Source: Rhodocyclales bacterium (GTDB lineage Bacteria; Pseudomonadota; Gammaproteobacteria; Burkholderiales; Rhodocyclaceae). From it: 46,468 nucleotides of DNA. Numbering within the stretch: position 1 is the first letter of the stretch; each line of letters starts with the position of its first letter. The DNA lies in NCBI GenBank assembly GCA_016235805.1, contig JACRIY010000088.1, positions 1 through 46,468 on the forward strand, in the 5' to 3' direction. The translations under genes were made by a program, and so were the position numbers. Below are positions 11,938 through 23,042 of this stretch, piece by piece. The notes beneath the pieces were generated by a model that did not search any database, had not been told where the DNA came from, and saw nothing but the letters and a program-made list of their open reading frames with translations.

Positions 11938-12878
11938 CGACCAAGCAGAAAGGCGAAGCCAAGACCGCGCGCATTACGATCAAGGTGGTGCCGGCCGAGA
12001 CCACGCTGAAGAAACCTTCGTGGATCCGCGTCAAGGCCGGCAACAGCGCCGCGCGCTTCGGCGAGATCAAGCAGATCCTGCGCGAGCACCAACTGCACAC
12101 CGTCTGCGAGGAAGCCACCTGCCCCAACATTGGCGAGTGCTTCGGCAACGGCACCGCCACCTTCATGATCCTCGGCGACTTGTGCACCCGCCGCTGCCCC
12201 TTCTGCGACGTCGGCCACGGCAAGCCGCTGCCGCCGGATGCGGAAGAACCCGAGAAGCTCGCGCGCACCATCGCCGCGATGAAGCTCAAGTACGTCGTCA
12301 TCACCAGCGTGGACCGCGACGACCTGCGCGACGGCGGCGCCCAGCACTTTGCCGACTGCATCGCGAAAGTTCGCGAGTACTCGCCGGGAACCAAGATCGA
12401 GGTGCTGGTGCCGGACTTCCGCGGCCGGCTCGACATTGCGCTCGAAATCCTCGCCGCGACGCCGCCCGACGTCATGAACCACAACATGGAAACCGTGCCG
12501 CGCCTCTACAAGCAGGCGCGCCCCGGCGCCGACTACGTGCACTCGCTGCAGCTGCTCAAGGCCTTCAGGGCTCGCGTGCCGAACGTTCCGACCAAGTCAG
12601 GCCTGATGGTGGGTCTGGGCGAAACCGACGAGGAAATCCTCGAGACGCTGCGCGACCTGCGCGCCCATGACGTCGAGATGCTGACCATTGGCCAGTACCT
12701 CGCGCCCTCCGGCCATCACCTGCCGGTGCTGCGTTACGTGCATCCCGATGTGTTCGCGATGTATGCCCGCGAGGCGGAGGCGATGGGCTTCACCCACGCC
12801 GCCTCGGCACCGCTGGTGCGCTCCTCCTACCACGCGGACCAGCAGGCGCACGGCGCCGGCGTGGCCGGGGCGACTTAG
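11934..12878 (+). CDS. lipA: Lipoyl synthase LipA, radical SAM enzyme
   Basis: This 314-residue enzyme inserts two sulfurs into protein-bound octanoyl groups. The auxiliary cluster motif [12 protein letters not shown], the radical-SAM motif CTRRCPFC and the C-terminal RSSY serine that ligates the auxiliary cluster are all present. The start at 11934 overlaps the lipB stop. It ends the plus-strand run; its TAG and the TAA of the convergent next gene share the tetranucleotide TTAG. Confidence 0.97.
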   Translation: MTTKQKGEAKTARITIKVVPAETTLKKPSWIRVKAGNSAARFGEIKQILREHQLHTVCEEATCPNIGECFGNGTATFMILGDLCTRRCPFCDVGHGKPLPPDAEEPEKLARTIAAMKLKYVVITSVDRDDLRDGGAQHFADCIAKVREYSPGTKIEVLVPDFRGRLDIALEILAATPPDVMNHNMETVPRLYKQARPGADYVHSLQLLKAFRARVPNVPTKSGLMVGLGETDEEILETLRDLRAHDVEMLTIGQYLAPSGHHLPVLRYVHPDVFAMYAREAEAMGFTHAASAPLVRSSYHADQQAHGAGVAGAT

Positions 12879-14752
12879 GCCCAGTCTCCGCGCAGGGCCG
12901 TAACATCGGCCTGCAGGCGTTCCGGAAGCGCCGCCGCCGCGGGCACCGCGGCACCCATTACCAGTTCGATGCGCGAGAGCACACCGCGGCGGAAGGGCCG
13001 CGTCATGGCCGGGCCGTCTTTGCGCGAGAAGAAGCTGCCCCACAGGCCGCGCAGCGCCATCGGCACCACGGGCACCGGGTTGCGCGCCAGTATTCGCGTG
13101 ATGCCGGGGCGGAAGGGGTTGATGCTGCCGTCGGCGGTGATCTTGCCTTCAGGGAAGATGCCGACCAGGTCGCCGGCGTCGAGCGCCCGGGCGACTTCGT
13201 CGAAGGCTTTTTCCATCATCGCCGGGTCTTCCTTGGCCGATGCAATCGGGATGGCCTTGCTGGTGCGGAAGACGAAATTCAGCACCGGCCAGCGGAAGAT
13301 GTGGTGGTCCATGACGAAGCGGATCGGGCGCTTGCAGGCGGCCATGATTACCAGCGCATCGACAAAGCTGACGTGGTTGCAGACGATCACCGCCGGTCCT
13401 TCATCCGGCACCTGGTCGAGTTCCTGCACGCGCAGGCGATACACGGTGTGGATCAGCATCCAGATGATGAAGCGCAGCAGGAACTCGGGCACCAGGCCGT
13501 AGATGAACAGCGCGACCGCCGCATTGCAGACGGCGGCGACCGCGAACAGCATCGGTATGGTCAGGCCGGCGGCAAGCATGCCCGCGGCGGCCAGCGCGCC
13601 GACCACCATGAACAGCGCGTTCATGATGTTGTTGGCGGCGATGATGCGCGCGCCGTGCTCGGGGTTGGAGCGCTGTTGCACCAGGGCGTAAAGGGGCACG
13701 ATGAAGAAGCCGCCGAAGATGCCGATCAGGGCCAGGTCGAGTAGCACGCGCCAGGTCTGGTCGTAGGCGAGCAGGCCGATCGCACCGAGCGGAGAAGGCG
13801 AGGGCGCGGCGGGCGATGCCAGCGCCAGGTCGAGCGCGAACAGGGTCAGGCCGATCGAACCCAGCGGCACCAGGCCCAACTCGATGCGTTTGGCCGAGAG
13901 CTTTTCGCAGAGCAGGGAGCCGACGCCGATGCCGAAGGTGAAGGTGGCCAGGAGCAGGGTCACTGCCGTCTCGCTGCCGCCCAGCACGTTCTTGGTATAG
14001 GCCGGGACCTGGGCGAGGAACAGCGCGCCGAACAGCCAGAACCAGGAGATGCCCATGATGGACAGGAACACGGTCTGGTTTTCGCGCGCGAAGTTGATGT
14101 TGCGCCAGGTTTCGGTGAACGGATTGGCGCTGATCGCAAGAGTCGGCGCTGGCGGTGCGGCGACGGGAATCCCGCGCGAGGCGACATAGCCGCCGATGGC
14201 GATGGCGAGACCGACGATGGTGATCCAGGTCATGCCGTCGCCGCTGCCGGCGAGCAACCCGCCGAGCAGCGTGCCGAGAAGGATGGCGACGAAGGTGCCG
14301 GCTTCGATCAGCGCGTTGCCGCCGACCAGTTCCTCGCTCTTCAGGTGCTGCGGCAGGATCGCGTATTTCACCGGGCCGAATAGCGTCGAATGCAGGCCGA
14401 GCAGGAACAGGGCGACGAAAAGCACCGCCAGGCTGTGCACCACGAATCCCGCGCCGGCCACCAGCACGATGCCGATTTCCAGCAGCTTGACCAGGCGCGC
14501 CAGCGCGGCCTTGTCGTACTTGTCGGCGAGTTGCCCGGCGGTGGCCGAGAACAGGAAAAAGGGCAGGATGAATATGCCAGCCGCGAGGTTGGCCAGCAGT
14601 TCGGGCTTGATCGTGGTCCAGTTCGCCGCCTGGAAAGTCAGCAGCACGACCATCGCGTTCTTCAGCACGTTGTCGTTGAGCGCGCCGAGGAATTGGGTGA
14701 CGAACAGCGGGGCGAAGCGGCGCGCGCGCAGCAGGCCGGATTGGTTGCTCAT
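12875..14752 (-). CDS. MFS lysophospholipid transporter (LplT-like) fused to a PlsC-type acyltransferase
   Basis: This 625-residue fusion has an N-terminal MFS domain (about residues 10-410, some 12 helices; [19 protein letters not shown] is LplT-like) and a C-terminal glycerophospholipid acyltransferase domain (about 430-625) with the HX4D motif CNHVSFVD and the substrate motif FPEG. It probably flips lysophospholipid inward and reacylates it, as the separate LplT and Aas proteins do in E. coli. The start at 14752 ([13 protein letters not shown]) fits the family, with AGGA upstream. An R2 copy encodes APPAPTL in a cytoplasmic loop. It is convergent with lipA, with a 4-nt overlap. Confidence 0.88.
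   Translation of the reverse strand: MSNQSGLLRARRFAPLFVTQFLGALNDNVLKNAMVVLLTFQAANWTTIKPELLANLAAGIFILPFFLFSATAGQLADKYDKAALARLVKLLEIGIVLVAGAGFVVHSLAVLFVALFLLGLHSTLFGPVKYAILPQHLKSEELVGGNALIEAGTFVAILLGTLLGGLLAGSGDGMTWITIVGLAIAIGGYVASRGIPVAAPPAPTLAISANPFTETWRNINFARENQTVFLSIMGISWFWLFGALFLAQVPAYTKNVLGGSETAVTLLLATFTFGIGVGSLLCEKLSAKRIELGLVPLGSIGLTLFALDLALASPAAPSPSPLGAIGLLAYDQTWRVLLDLALIGIFGGFFIVPLYALVQQRSNPEHGARIIAANNIMNALFMVVGALAAAGMLAAGLTIPMLFAVAAVCNAAVALFIYGLVPEFLLRFIIWMLIHTVYRLRVQELDQVPDEGPAVIVCNHVSFVDALVIMAACKRPIRFVMDHHIFRWPVLNFVFRTSKAIPIASAKEDPAMMEKAFDEVARALDAGDLVGIFPEGKITADGSINPFRPGITRILARNPVPVVPMALRGLWGSFFSRKDGPAMTRPFRRGVLSRIELVMGAAVPAAAALPERLQADVTALRGDWA
14137..14162 (+). repeat. Dispersed repeat R2, copy 4 (inside the lplT-plsC fusion)
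   Basis: CAAGAGTCGGCGCTGGCGGT then GCGGCG on the plus strand, one mismatch from the core. It lies antisense to the gene, encoding AAPPAPTLA between two membrane helices. Confidence 0.75.
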
Positions 14753-14792
14753 GAAGGTGTCCTCTTGCGGATTGCGGGCGAAGTGGCGGATT

Positions 14793-15671
14793 CTAAGTCG
14801 TTTGCATGGTGGCCCGGGGAGGCATGCCGGACGGCGGCAATGTGCGCAGGCGCAGCGGCGCACCGCCGAGTCCGGAGCGTTCCAGCCAGGCAAACACCGA
14901 GTCAACCGTGACGGTATCGATCTGCCCGCCCATGCGGCGGCCGAAGGGATGGTCGTCAAAGGCGATGTGGGCGGTGGCCACGCGTGCACCGAGCCGCTTC
15001 AACGGATCGATCTGCAAGGTGGTCGGCCGATAGTCCTGCTGGCGCAACCAGTTGCGCGCCGCGGCACGGCTGGCGACGGAAGGCTCGACCAGCATCGCCA
15101 GGGTTTCGATCGCCCACTGGTTGCTCTGCTGGTAGGGGCCGGACCATGGGTAGGCGAGCATGTTGTAGCGCGGTTCGTGCAGCACACTCAGCAGCGTGTC
15201 GTCCTTCAACTGTTCGATGATGCGCGCGGCGATATCACGCTTTAGCGCGACCACGCCGGCCTCGTGCAGGTAAAGGCCGTCGCCGAAGAACTCGGCCAGG
15301 CCCTGGCGATGGAGCGTGCTGCGACCGCTGCCGCACTCGTTGAGCTTGTGCACCACGCGCCAGGCGCCGTGACCATTCACCGCAGCGTCGTCGCGATAGG
15401 CGATTCCGAGGTGCGAATAGCGCAGGCCGTACTGGCCCAGGTCCTGTCCGGCGCGGGCGATCAGCAACACCTTGCTGCCGTCGCGCTGCGCCATGTCGTC
15501 GAGTTGCTGGGCGACGCTGGCGGCCAGCGCGAGGTCGCGACGAATCGAGTCCAGCGTCGGGCGGCGCGCTTCGCAATTCTGGCCGGCAAGCGCCGGGGCG
15601 GTGATGCAGGCCAGCATAAGCGTGGCCAGGGCGGCGCACAGGGCGCGCCTGAGCTTGTCGAAGGCGTTCAT
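14793..15671 (-). CDS. DUF2145 family secreted protein
   Basis: This 292-residue protein has a clear signal peptide ending at about residue 29 (ACITAPALAGQ). The body resembles the DUF2145 family: YSHLGIAYRD, HKLNECG and a C-terminal YQQSNQWAIETLA segment. The H-containing SHLGIAY stretch and the SNQW motif recall permuted papain-like amidases, but this is inference only; a catalytic cysteine is not obvious. It is the last gene of a three-gene minus-strand operon and overlaps the preceding stop by one base (TGATG). Role unknown, presumably envelope-associated. Confidence 0.8.
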   Translation of the reverse strand: MNAFDKLRRALCAALATLMLACITAPALAGQNCEARRPTLDSIRRDLALAASVAQQLDDMAQRDGSKVLLIARAGQDLGQYGLRYSHLGIAYRDDAAVNGHGAWRVVHKLNECGSGRSTLHRQGLAEFFGDGLYLHEAGVVALKRDIAARIIEQLKDDTLLSVLHEPRYNMLAYPWSGPYQQSNQWAIETLAMLVEPSVASRAAARNWLRQQDYRPTTLQIDPLKRLGARVATAHIAFDDHPFGRRMGGQIDTVTVDSVFAWLERSGLGGAPLRLRTLPPSGMPPRATMQTT

Positions 15672-16120
15672 CAGCGGATCCTTTCGTTGTGCAGCAGGGA
15701 TTCACCCAGTGCGTTGGGCACCAGGCAGATCACCTCGCCGGCGACCGACAGCAGCCAGCCGGCGGCGATCACAGTGACCGAGATCGCGGTCCCGGCCACT
15801 ACCAGTGACGCGGCGGCGGCTTGGCCGGTGAAGCGCAGGCTGGCGGTGGCGCCGTCCGAAGCACGGCGCAGCAGCCAGACGGTACCCGCGGCCGAGGCTT
15901 CGACCGCGACCACGGTGAGCACCGCGCCGGCGCTGAGGATCATCACCGGCGCCGCGCTGAGCACGGCGATGGGCAGAGAGAGGGAAAGGCTCGACGCAGC
16001 GCTGGCGTCCGATGCGCCGCCATGGGCGCGGCCGGGGCCGGCGAACAGCGCGGCGGTCGGGACAAGGGCGAGGCCGCAGAATGTGCGCAGGGCGCGGCGG
16101 CGTGAAGTATCGATGGTCAT
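15671..16120 (-). CDS. Small exported/membrane protein of unknown function
   Basis: This 149-residue protein begins MTIDTSRRRALRTFCG, a twin-arginine-like signal, followed by a hydrophobic stretch ending near AHGG. Two further very hydrophobic Ala/Val-rich segments follow, so it is probably membrane-bound. I do not recognise the family. The start at 16120 is set by AAGGAG eight bases upstream; a longer open frame exists, but the upstream part overlaps the YiaA-like gene. It lies between the YiaA-like gene and the DUF2145 gene and is probably co-transcribed. Confidence 0.75.
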   Translation of the reverse strand: MTIDTSRRRALRTFCGLALVPTAALFAGPGRAHGGASDASAASSLSLSLPIAVLSAAPVMILSAGAVLTVVAVEASAAGTVWLLRRASDGATASLRFTGQAAAASLVVAGTAISVTVIAAGWLLSVAGEVICLVPNALGESLLHNERIR

Positions 16121-16143
16121 GATGGTCTCCTTGTTTTTCGGGT

Positions 16144-16617
16144 TCAGTGGCTGGCGACCGCGATGTCGGCGGCGGACTGGGTGGTGGCGACGTCCTGGCC
16201 GTGCTCCAGGCGATCGGCCTCGTAGGCGTCGCGCAGGGTCTTGGCCAGGGTGAAGGCGGACGAGATCAGGTAGAGCCAGCTCACCATCAGGTAGGCCTTC
16301 CAGGTGGGGTTGATCTCCATGCGCCACAGGCCCCAGGCGGTCAGTGTCATCGACAGCGCAAAGCCGCCCCAGACCACCAGCGACCACATCGGCGTGTCCG
16401 AAGGCGAGGCGGCGTTGTCGCGCACGTACTTGGCCAGCACGAAGGCCGACGAGAGGCAGAAGAAGTAGCCCATGACCATGAAGGCGCGGTCGAGGTCGCC
16501 TCCCGGCAGCCAGGCCAGTCCCGTGCCGCAGACCAGCAGGGCGATGCCGAACGAAATCCAGACCTGCAGGCGCCAGGCGCCGGTGTCGCGTTGAATGATG
16601 CGTACCGTGTTTTCCAT
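16144..16617 (-). CDS. YiaA/YiaB-type inner membrane protein
   Basis: This 157-residue protein has four membrane helices in two similar halves, each with a family pattern (GYFFCLSSAFVLAKYVRD and SWLYLISSAFTLAKTLRD), which is the duplicated yiaAB domain. Its molecular role is not known. The start at 16617 (MENTVRIIQRDTGAWRLQVW) is preceded by AAGGAG. It is the first gene of a three-gene operon transcribed away from the XRE-type regulator at 16759, which is the natural candidate to control it. Confidence 0.85.
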   Translation of the reverse strand: MENTVRIIQRDTGAWRLQVWISFGIALLVCGTGLAWLPGGDLDRAFMVMGYFFCLSSAFVLAKYVRDNAASPSDTPMWSLVVWGGFALSMTLTAWGLWRMEINPTWKAYLMVSWLYLISSAFTLAKTLRDAYEADRLEHGQDVATTQSAADIAVASH

Positions 16618-16701
16618 GATGTGCTCCTTGTGGTTGTGTGATGTGACGGACGCATCATGGCCAAGGCCGTTCGACGGTACAAGCAAGGGCGACGATGTGC
16701 T

Positions 16702-16730
16702 TTAAGATGTGACTTGTAGTAGCGTATAAA
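16702..16730 (+). promoter_or_regulatory. Sigma-70-type promoter for the XRE-family gene
   Basis: TTAAGA (16702-16707) and TATAAA (16725-16730) are separated by 17 bp, good matches to -35 and -10. Transcription would start near 16737, about 20 nt before the ATG. The -10 overlaps an imperfect palindrome (ATAAAG-ATA-CTTTTAT, 16726-16742), a possible autoregulatory operator. Confidence 0.5.
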
Positions 16731-16758
16731 GATACTTTTATGGAAAATCGCCAATGTC

Positions 16759-17541
16759 ATGAGTACCACAGCCGATCTGATCTCGCTGCTCAAGGCTGAA
16801 CTCAAGGCCGCCGGCATCACCTATGCCGTGGTCGCCGAACGCCTCGGCATGGCCGAATCCAGCGTCAAGCGCATGTTCGGCCGCGGCGGTGACATGCCAG
16901 TGTCACGCATCGACGACATCTGCCGCATCATCAACCTGGACTTCGCCGACCTCGCGCGCCGCGTCGCCGATACCCAGCCGCTGATGCTGGAGCTGACGCT
17001 GGCGCAGGAGAAGGCGGTGGTGGCCGATCGCACGCTGCTGGTGGTGGCGATCTGCGTCATCAGCCAGGTGCCAGCCGAAGAGATCCTCGCCACCTACGAA
17101 CTGACTGAGGCGAAGCTGGTGAAGGCGCTGACCCAGCTCGACCGCATCGGCATCATCGACCTGCGTCCCGGCAACCGCTATCGGCTGAAGGTGGCCAAGG
17201 GCTTTCGCTGGCTGCCGCAGGGGCCGGTGATGGAGTTTTTCCGCAAGGAGGTGCTGGACGACTATTTCGCCGGCGGCTTCGATGGCGAGTCGGAAATGCT
17301 GATGGTGGTGCATGGTGAAATCGGCCGCGGCCTGGCCAATTCCTTCCGCGAGCGGCTGATGCGCGTCGGCCAGGATTTTTCCAACCAACACCTAGCCGAC
17401 CAGAAGTTGCCGGCCGACCAGCGCCGGCCCTACCCCATCGTCATCGGCATGCGCTCATGGCTGATGGCCGCGCTGGCCGACATGCAGCGGCGCAAGCCGG
17501 GCGCGGTGCTCGCACCCGCCAAACCAGGCGGCCGACGATGA
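16759..17541 (+). CDS. XRE-type helix-turn-helix regulator
   Basis: This 260-residue protein has an N-terminal helix-turn-helix (about residues 8-65: VVAERLGMAESSVKRMFGRGG, then SRIDDICRIINLDFADLAR) and a C-terminal part with no recognised ligand domain. A middle stretch (AEEILATYELTEAKLVKALTQ) looks like a second winged-helix-like module. ATG 16759 was chosen (MSTTADL); an out-of-frame ATG lies at 16754. There is no clear Shine-Dalgarno. It is divergent from the YiaA-like operon. The last 101 nt overlap antisense with the end of the next gene. Confidence 0.82.
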   Translation: MSTTADLISLLKAELKAAGITYAVVAERLGMAESSVKRMFGRGGDMPVSRIDDICRIINLDFADLARRVADTQPLMLELTLAQEKAVVADRTLLVVAICVISQVPAEEILATYELTEAKLVKALTQLDRIGIIDLRPGNRYRLKVAKGFRWLPQGPVMEFFRKEVLDDYFAGGFDGESEMLMVVHGEIGRGLANSFRERLMRVGQDFSNQHLADQKLPADQRRPYPIVIGMRSWLMAALADMQRRKPGAVLAPAKPGGRR

Positions 17542-18256
17542 GGGCGGCGGCCCCGGTCGCCAGCAGGTGCTTCAGCGTGTGGCCGGTCACGGGGCCGATC
17601 ACGGCGGCGATGGCGTGGTCGTTGAGTTCCGCCAGCTTGGCGATGACGTAAATCGCCAGGGCGCCGCCGAAGGCCAGGCGATCGGCGGCGGGCGCCTTGT
17701 GAATCCACTGCCAGAGCGGAATCAGCAGGATCGGCAGGCCCTGCAGCAGCAGGTAGGGGCGCAGGTCGCCGTTGCCTGTCAGGTCGGTGAAATACCACCA
17801 GGCGACGCTCGCCACCGCCGCCAGCACCAGCAGGCTTGCCATGGCTTTGCTGTCGCGCTGACGCACGTCGCCCATTACGCCAGCCAGCAAACCGGCACAG
17901 GCCAGGGCGATCGGCAGCCGATCCCAGACCAGCCGCGCGTTGTCCGGGGCGAGGTGGTACCAGGTCGATCCGAGCGCGGTGAGGAATAGCCCGGCCAGGA
18001 ACAGGCGGTAGCCGGCCCACCCATGGCGCAGTTCGGGATGCGCGCGGCTCGGCGCCAGCAGGATCCAGCCCCAGAAGGCGGCCAGCGCAAAGCCGAGGTT
18101 GGAGGTCACGTCGCAGAAGTGGGGCACGCCCCAGACCAGCGACTGGTCGGCGAAGTCGTGGTAGCCGTCAGGTTGGTGAATCGGGCCGTGCAAGAGGGCA
18201 GCGGCGGCTAGCAGCAGCGTTATGGCCGTCGGCAGGTAATGCGCAAGCGATTTCAT
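17441..18256 (-). CDS. CREST/ceramidase-superfamily membrane protein
   Basis: This 271-residue protein has about seven membrane helices. It carries the pattern of the ceramidase (CREST) hydrolases: FCDVTSNLGFALAAFWG near helix 2, a Ser and His in GSTWYHLAPD followed by DRLPIAL, and a late His pair in GHTLKHLLATG that could bind zinc. The family cleaves amide bonds in lipids; the substrate here cannot be told. The start at 18256 (MKSLAHYLP) has GGAG nearby. The last 33 codons overlap the XRE gene tail-to-tail and encode a low-complexity tail. Confidence 0.75.
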   Translation of the reverse strand: MKSLAHYLPTAITLLLAAAALLHGPIHQPDGYHDFADQSLVWGVPHFCDVTSNLGFALAAFWGWILLAPSRAHPELRHGWAGYRLFLAGLFLTALGSTWYHLAPDNARLVWDRLPIALACAGLLAGVMGDVRQRDSKAMASLLVLAAVASVAWWYFTDLTGNGDLRPYLLLQGLPILLIPLWQWIHKAPAADRLAFGGALAIYVIAKLAELNDHAIAAVIGPVTGHTLKHLLATGAAALIVGRLVWRVRAPRPACAAACRPARPSAMSACR

Positions 18257-18440
18257 GGCGTTCTCCAGGTTCAAGGTGAAGCCAGAATGCGGGCGGGCCG
18301 CGGCGCGGTACAGTAAAACCGACGAAGGCGCGGCAAGCGCACTGAACAGTATCGAGCGGCAATACCGCCGGGCCAAGTCGTTGCTGACGGCAGCCAAGGC
18401 AAATGCAATAATGCCAGACAATAAAACGGAGGAGACCCAA

Positions 18441-20108
18441 ATGGAAAAGTCCTGGATCAAGCACTATCCGGCCGGGGTGCCGGCAGAGATCGACCCCACC
18501 CAGTACGAGACTGTATCGCAGGTGCTCGAAGAGGCGATGAAGAAGTACGCCGCGCGCACCGCCTTCATCTGCATGGGCAAGTCGATCACCTACGCCCAGC
18601 TCGACACGGCGTCGCGCAGTCTCGGTGCCTGGCTGCAGTCGCGCGGCATTGCCCCGGGCGGGCGCGTCGCGATCATGATGCCGAACATCATGCAGTACCC
18701 GGTCGCGGTGGCCGCGATCCTGCGTGCCGGCTACGTGGTGGTGAACGTCAATCCGCTCTATACGCCGCGCGAACTTGAGCACCAGCTCAAGGACAGCGGC
18801 GCCGAAGCCATCATCATTATCGAGAACTTTGCCACCACGCTGGAAAAGGTCATCGCCAATACCCCCGTAAAGCACGTGGTGGTTGCCGCGATGGGCGACC
18901 TGCTCGGCGGCCTCAAGGGCATGCTGGTGAATTTCGTGGTGCGCAAGGTCAAGAAGATGGTGCCGGAGTTCTCGCTGCCGGGCGCTTTCCGCTTCAACGA
19001 CGTGGTCTCCCTGGGCGCGGGTATGCCGCTGAAGCCAGTGGTGCGCAATCGCGAGGACGTCGCCTTCCTGCAATACACCGGCGGCACCACGGGGGTGTCG
19101 AAGGGAGCCACGCTGCTCAACCGCAACATCATCGCCAACATGCTGCAGGTCGAGGCCTGGATGCAGCCGGCGATCAACACCCATACGGAAGAGCAGAACA
19201 ACTTCGTTTGCGCGCTGCCGCTGTATCACATCTTCGCGCTGACGGTGTGCAACATGATTGGCACGCGCACCGGCTCCTGCAACCTGCTGATTCCCAATCC
19301 GCGCGACATCCCCGGCTTCGTCAAGGAGCTGTCGACCTTCAAGTTCAACGTCTTCCCCTGCCTCAACACCCTGTTCAACGCGCTGGCGAACAACCCGGAA
19401 TTCGCCAAGCTCGACTTTTCGACGCTGAAGATCAGCCTTGGCGGCGGCATGGCCACGCAAAGGCCGGTGGCCGAGAAGTGGATGGCGCTCACCGGCAGCG
19501 CGATCGTCGAAGGTTACGGGCTGTCCGAGACCTCGCCGGTGGCGACCTGCAACGTCGCCACGCTCAAGGGCTTCACCGGCACCATCGGCCTGCCGGTGTC
19601 CTCGACCGAGATCGCGATTCGCGACGAGGACGGCAAGGACGTGGCGCTGGGCGAATCCGGCGAGATCTGCATCCGCGGCCCGCAGGTGATGGCCGGTTAC
19701 TGGCAGCGCCCCGACGAAACCGCCAACGTGATGACCGCCGACGGCTTCTTCAAGTCGGGCGACGTCGGCATCATGGACGAGACCGGCGCCACGCGCATCG
19801 TCGATCGCAAGAAGGACATGGTTCTCGTATCCGGCTTCAACGTCTATCCGAGCGAGATCGAGGAAGTCGCCATGAAGCATCCGGGCATCATGGAAGCCGC
19901 GGTGATCGGCGTGCCGGACGAGCATTCCGGCGAAGTGCCGAAGATCTTCATCGTCAAGAAGGACCCGAACCTGACCGAGCAGGACGTGCAGAATTTCCTC
20001 AAGGAACAGCTCACGGGCTACAAGCGGCCGAAGTACGTCGAGTTCCGCGCCGACCTGCCGAAAACGCCGGTGGGCAAGATCCTGCGCCGCGAACTGCGTC
20101 CGAAGTAA
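18441..20108 (+). CDS. fadD: Long-chain fatty acid-CoA ligase FadD
   Basis: This 555-residue acyl-adenylating enzyme closely follows E. coli FadD along its length (for example NVNPLYTPRELEHQL). Motifs are the P-loop YTGGTTGVSKGA, EGYGLSETSP, SGDVGIMDE and the C-terminal lysine in TPVGKILRRELR. It converts fatty acids to acyl-CoA for beta-oxidation at the inner membrane. ATG 18441 has a strong GGAGGAG Shine-Dalgarno; the longer open frame upstream is not genic. A strong terminator follows. Confidence 0.95.
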   Translation: MEKSWIKHYPAGVPAEIDPTQYETVSQVLEEAMKKYAARTAFICMGKSITYAQLDTASRSLGAWLQSRGIAPGGRVAIMMPNIMQYPVAVAAILRAGYVVVNVNPLYTPRELEHQLKDSGAEAIIIIENFATTLEKVIANTPVKHVVVAAMGDLLGGLKGMLVNFVVRKVKKMVPEFSLPGAFRFNDVVSLGAGMPLKPVVRNREDVAFLQYTGGTTGVSKGATLLNRNIIANMLQVEAWMQPAINTHTEEQNNFVCALPLYHIFALTVCNMIGTRTGSCNLLIPNPRDIPGFVKELSTFKFNVFPCLNTLFNALANNPEFAKLDFSTLKISLGGGMATQRPVAEKWMALTGSAIVEGYGLSETSPVATCNVATLKGFTGTIGLPVSSTEIAIRDEDGKDVALGESGEICIRGPQVMAGYWQRPDETANVMTADGFFKSGDVGIMDETGATRIVDRKKDMVLVSGFNVYPSEIEEVAMKHPGIMEAAVIGVPDEHSGEVPKIFIVKKDPNLTEQDVQNFLKEQLTGYKRPKYVEFRADLPKTPVGKILRRELRPK

Positions 20109-20121
20109 GCTTCGAGCTCAT

Positions 20122-20157
20122 CGGCCGCCGTCCATCCGGGCGGCGGCCGTTTCTTTT
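20122..20157 (+). terminator. Intrinsic terminator after fadD
   Basis: CGGCCGCCG (20122-20130) pairs with CGGCGGCCG (20141-20149) across a 10-nt loop, directly followed by TTTCTTTT. Confidence 0.85.
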
Positions 20158-20172
20158 CAAGGAGTGTCCGAC

Positions 20173-20853
20173 ATGCGTCCCTTATTTGCCCTGCTCACCG
20201 GCCTGCTGTTGGCCACTTCCGCCCACGCGTTGAGCCTAGCCGACATTTCCGGCAAGGACGCCGGCGGCGGCCTCAAGGAGGCGCTGACCCAGGGTGCCGC
20301 AAAGGCGGTCGACCTGCTCGGCAAGCAGGATGGATTCCTCGGCAATCCGAAGGTAAAGATCCCACTGCCGGAAAGCGTGCAGAAGGTCGAGGGCGTGATG
20401 CGCGGGCTGGGCATGGGCAAGCAGGCCGACGAACTGGTCAATGCCATGAATCGCGCGGCCGAGGCCGCCGTGCCGCAGGCCAAGACCCTGCTGGTGAACT
20501 CGATCAAGCAGATGTCGGTGCAGGATGCCAAGGGCATTCTCTCGGGCGGCGAGGATGCGGCGACGCAATACTTCCGCCGCACCACCTCGGGCCCGCTGGG
20601 CGAGAAGTTCAAGCCGGTGGTGAAGCAGGCCATGGCGAAAGTGAAGCTGGCCGAGAAATACGACCGGCTCGCCGGCAAGGCATCGAAGCTCGGCCTGGTG
20701 CGCGAGCAGGATGCGCAACTGGAAACCTACGTGACGCAGAAGACGCTGGATGGCCTCTACCTGATGATTGCGGAAGAGGAAAAAGCCATTCGCAAGGATC
20801 CCGCCGGCGCCGCCGGCAAGCTGGCGCAGAAGGTGTTCGGCGCGCTGAAATAG
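20173..20853 (+). CDS. DUF4197 family exported protein
   Basis: This 226-residue protein has a signal peptide (MRPLFALLTGLLLATSAHA) and a mainly helical body with the DUF4197 pattern GLKEALTQGAAKAVDLL, FRRTTS and KTLDGLYLMIAEEEKAIR. Function is unknown. ATG 20173 is preferred because AAGGAG sits 8 nt before it; the GTG at 20164 is within that site. It stands alone between the fadD terminator and a repeat-filled spacer. Confidence 0.9.
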   Translation: MRPLFALLTGLLLATSAHALSLADISGKDAGGGLKEALTQGAAKAVDLLGKQDGFLGNPKVKIPLPESVQKVEGVMRGLGMGKQADELVNAMNRAAEAAVPQAKTLLVNSIKQMSVQDAKGILSGGEDAATQYFRRTTSGPLGEKFKPVVKQAMAKVKLAEKYDRLAGKASKLGLVREQDAQLETYVTQKTLDGLYLMIAEEEKAIRKDPAGAAGKLAQKVFGALK

Positions 20854-20884
20854 TCCGCACGTTCAGTGAAACTGCAGAATGGGT

Positions 20885-21013
20885 CGCTGCTGATATCGAG
20901 CGCAGCGAGCCAATCAATAGCCTCCCCGCGAGGGGAGGATGGGAGGGGCGGGCCTTTATGCCGCTTTTCGCGTGTTTCATCCTCGGCGGCGGATTCTCGC
21001 TGCCATAAGCGTT
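20885..21013 (-). repeat. Mosaic repeat R1, copy 2 (upstream of rep)
   Basis: Read on the minus strand: AACGCTTATGGCAGCGAGAA, then CCGAGGATGAAACACGCG, a C-rich/G-rich pair (CTCCCCTCGCGGGGAG) and GGCTCGCTGCGCTCG. It matches copies at 4830 and 43012. The mini-frame MKHAKSGIKARPSH starts at 20980 and runs on into the DUF4197 region. Confidence 0.75.
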
Positions 21014-21020
21014 CGCCCCC

Positions 21021-21050
21021 AGAAGTCGGCGCTGGCGGTACGGCGCCGAC
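21021..21050 (+). repeat. Dispersed repeat R2, copy 5, hairpin form
   Basis: AGAAGTCGGCGCTGGCGGTA then CGGCGCCGAC. This copy is an inverted repeat: GTCGGCGC at 21025-21032 pairs with GCGCCGAC at 21043-21050 over a 10-nt loop. It ends 12 nt before the rep start. Confidence 0.8.
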
Positions 21051-21062
21051 GGTAATTCCGCC

Positions 21063-23038
<1,976 letters not shown>

Positions 23039-23042
<4 letters not shown>

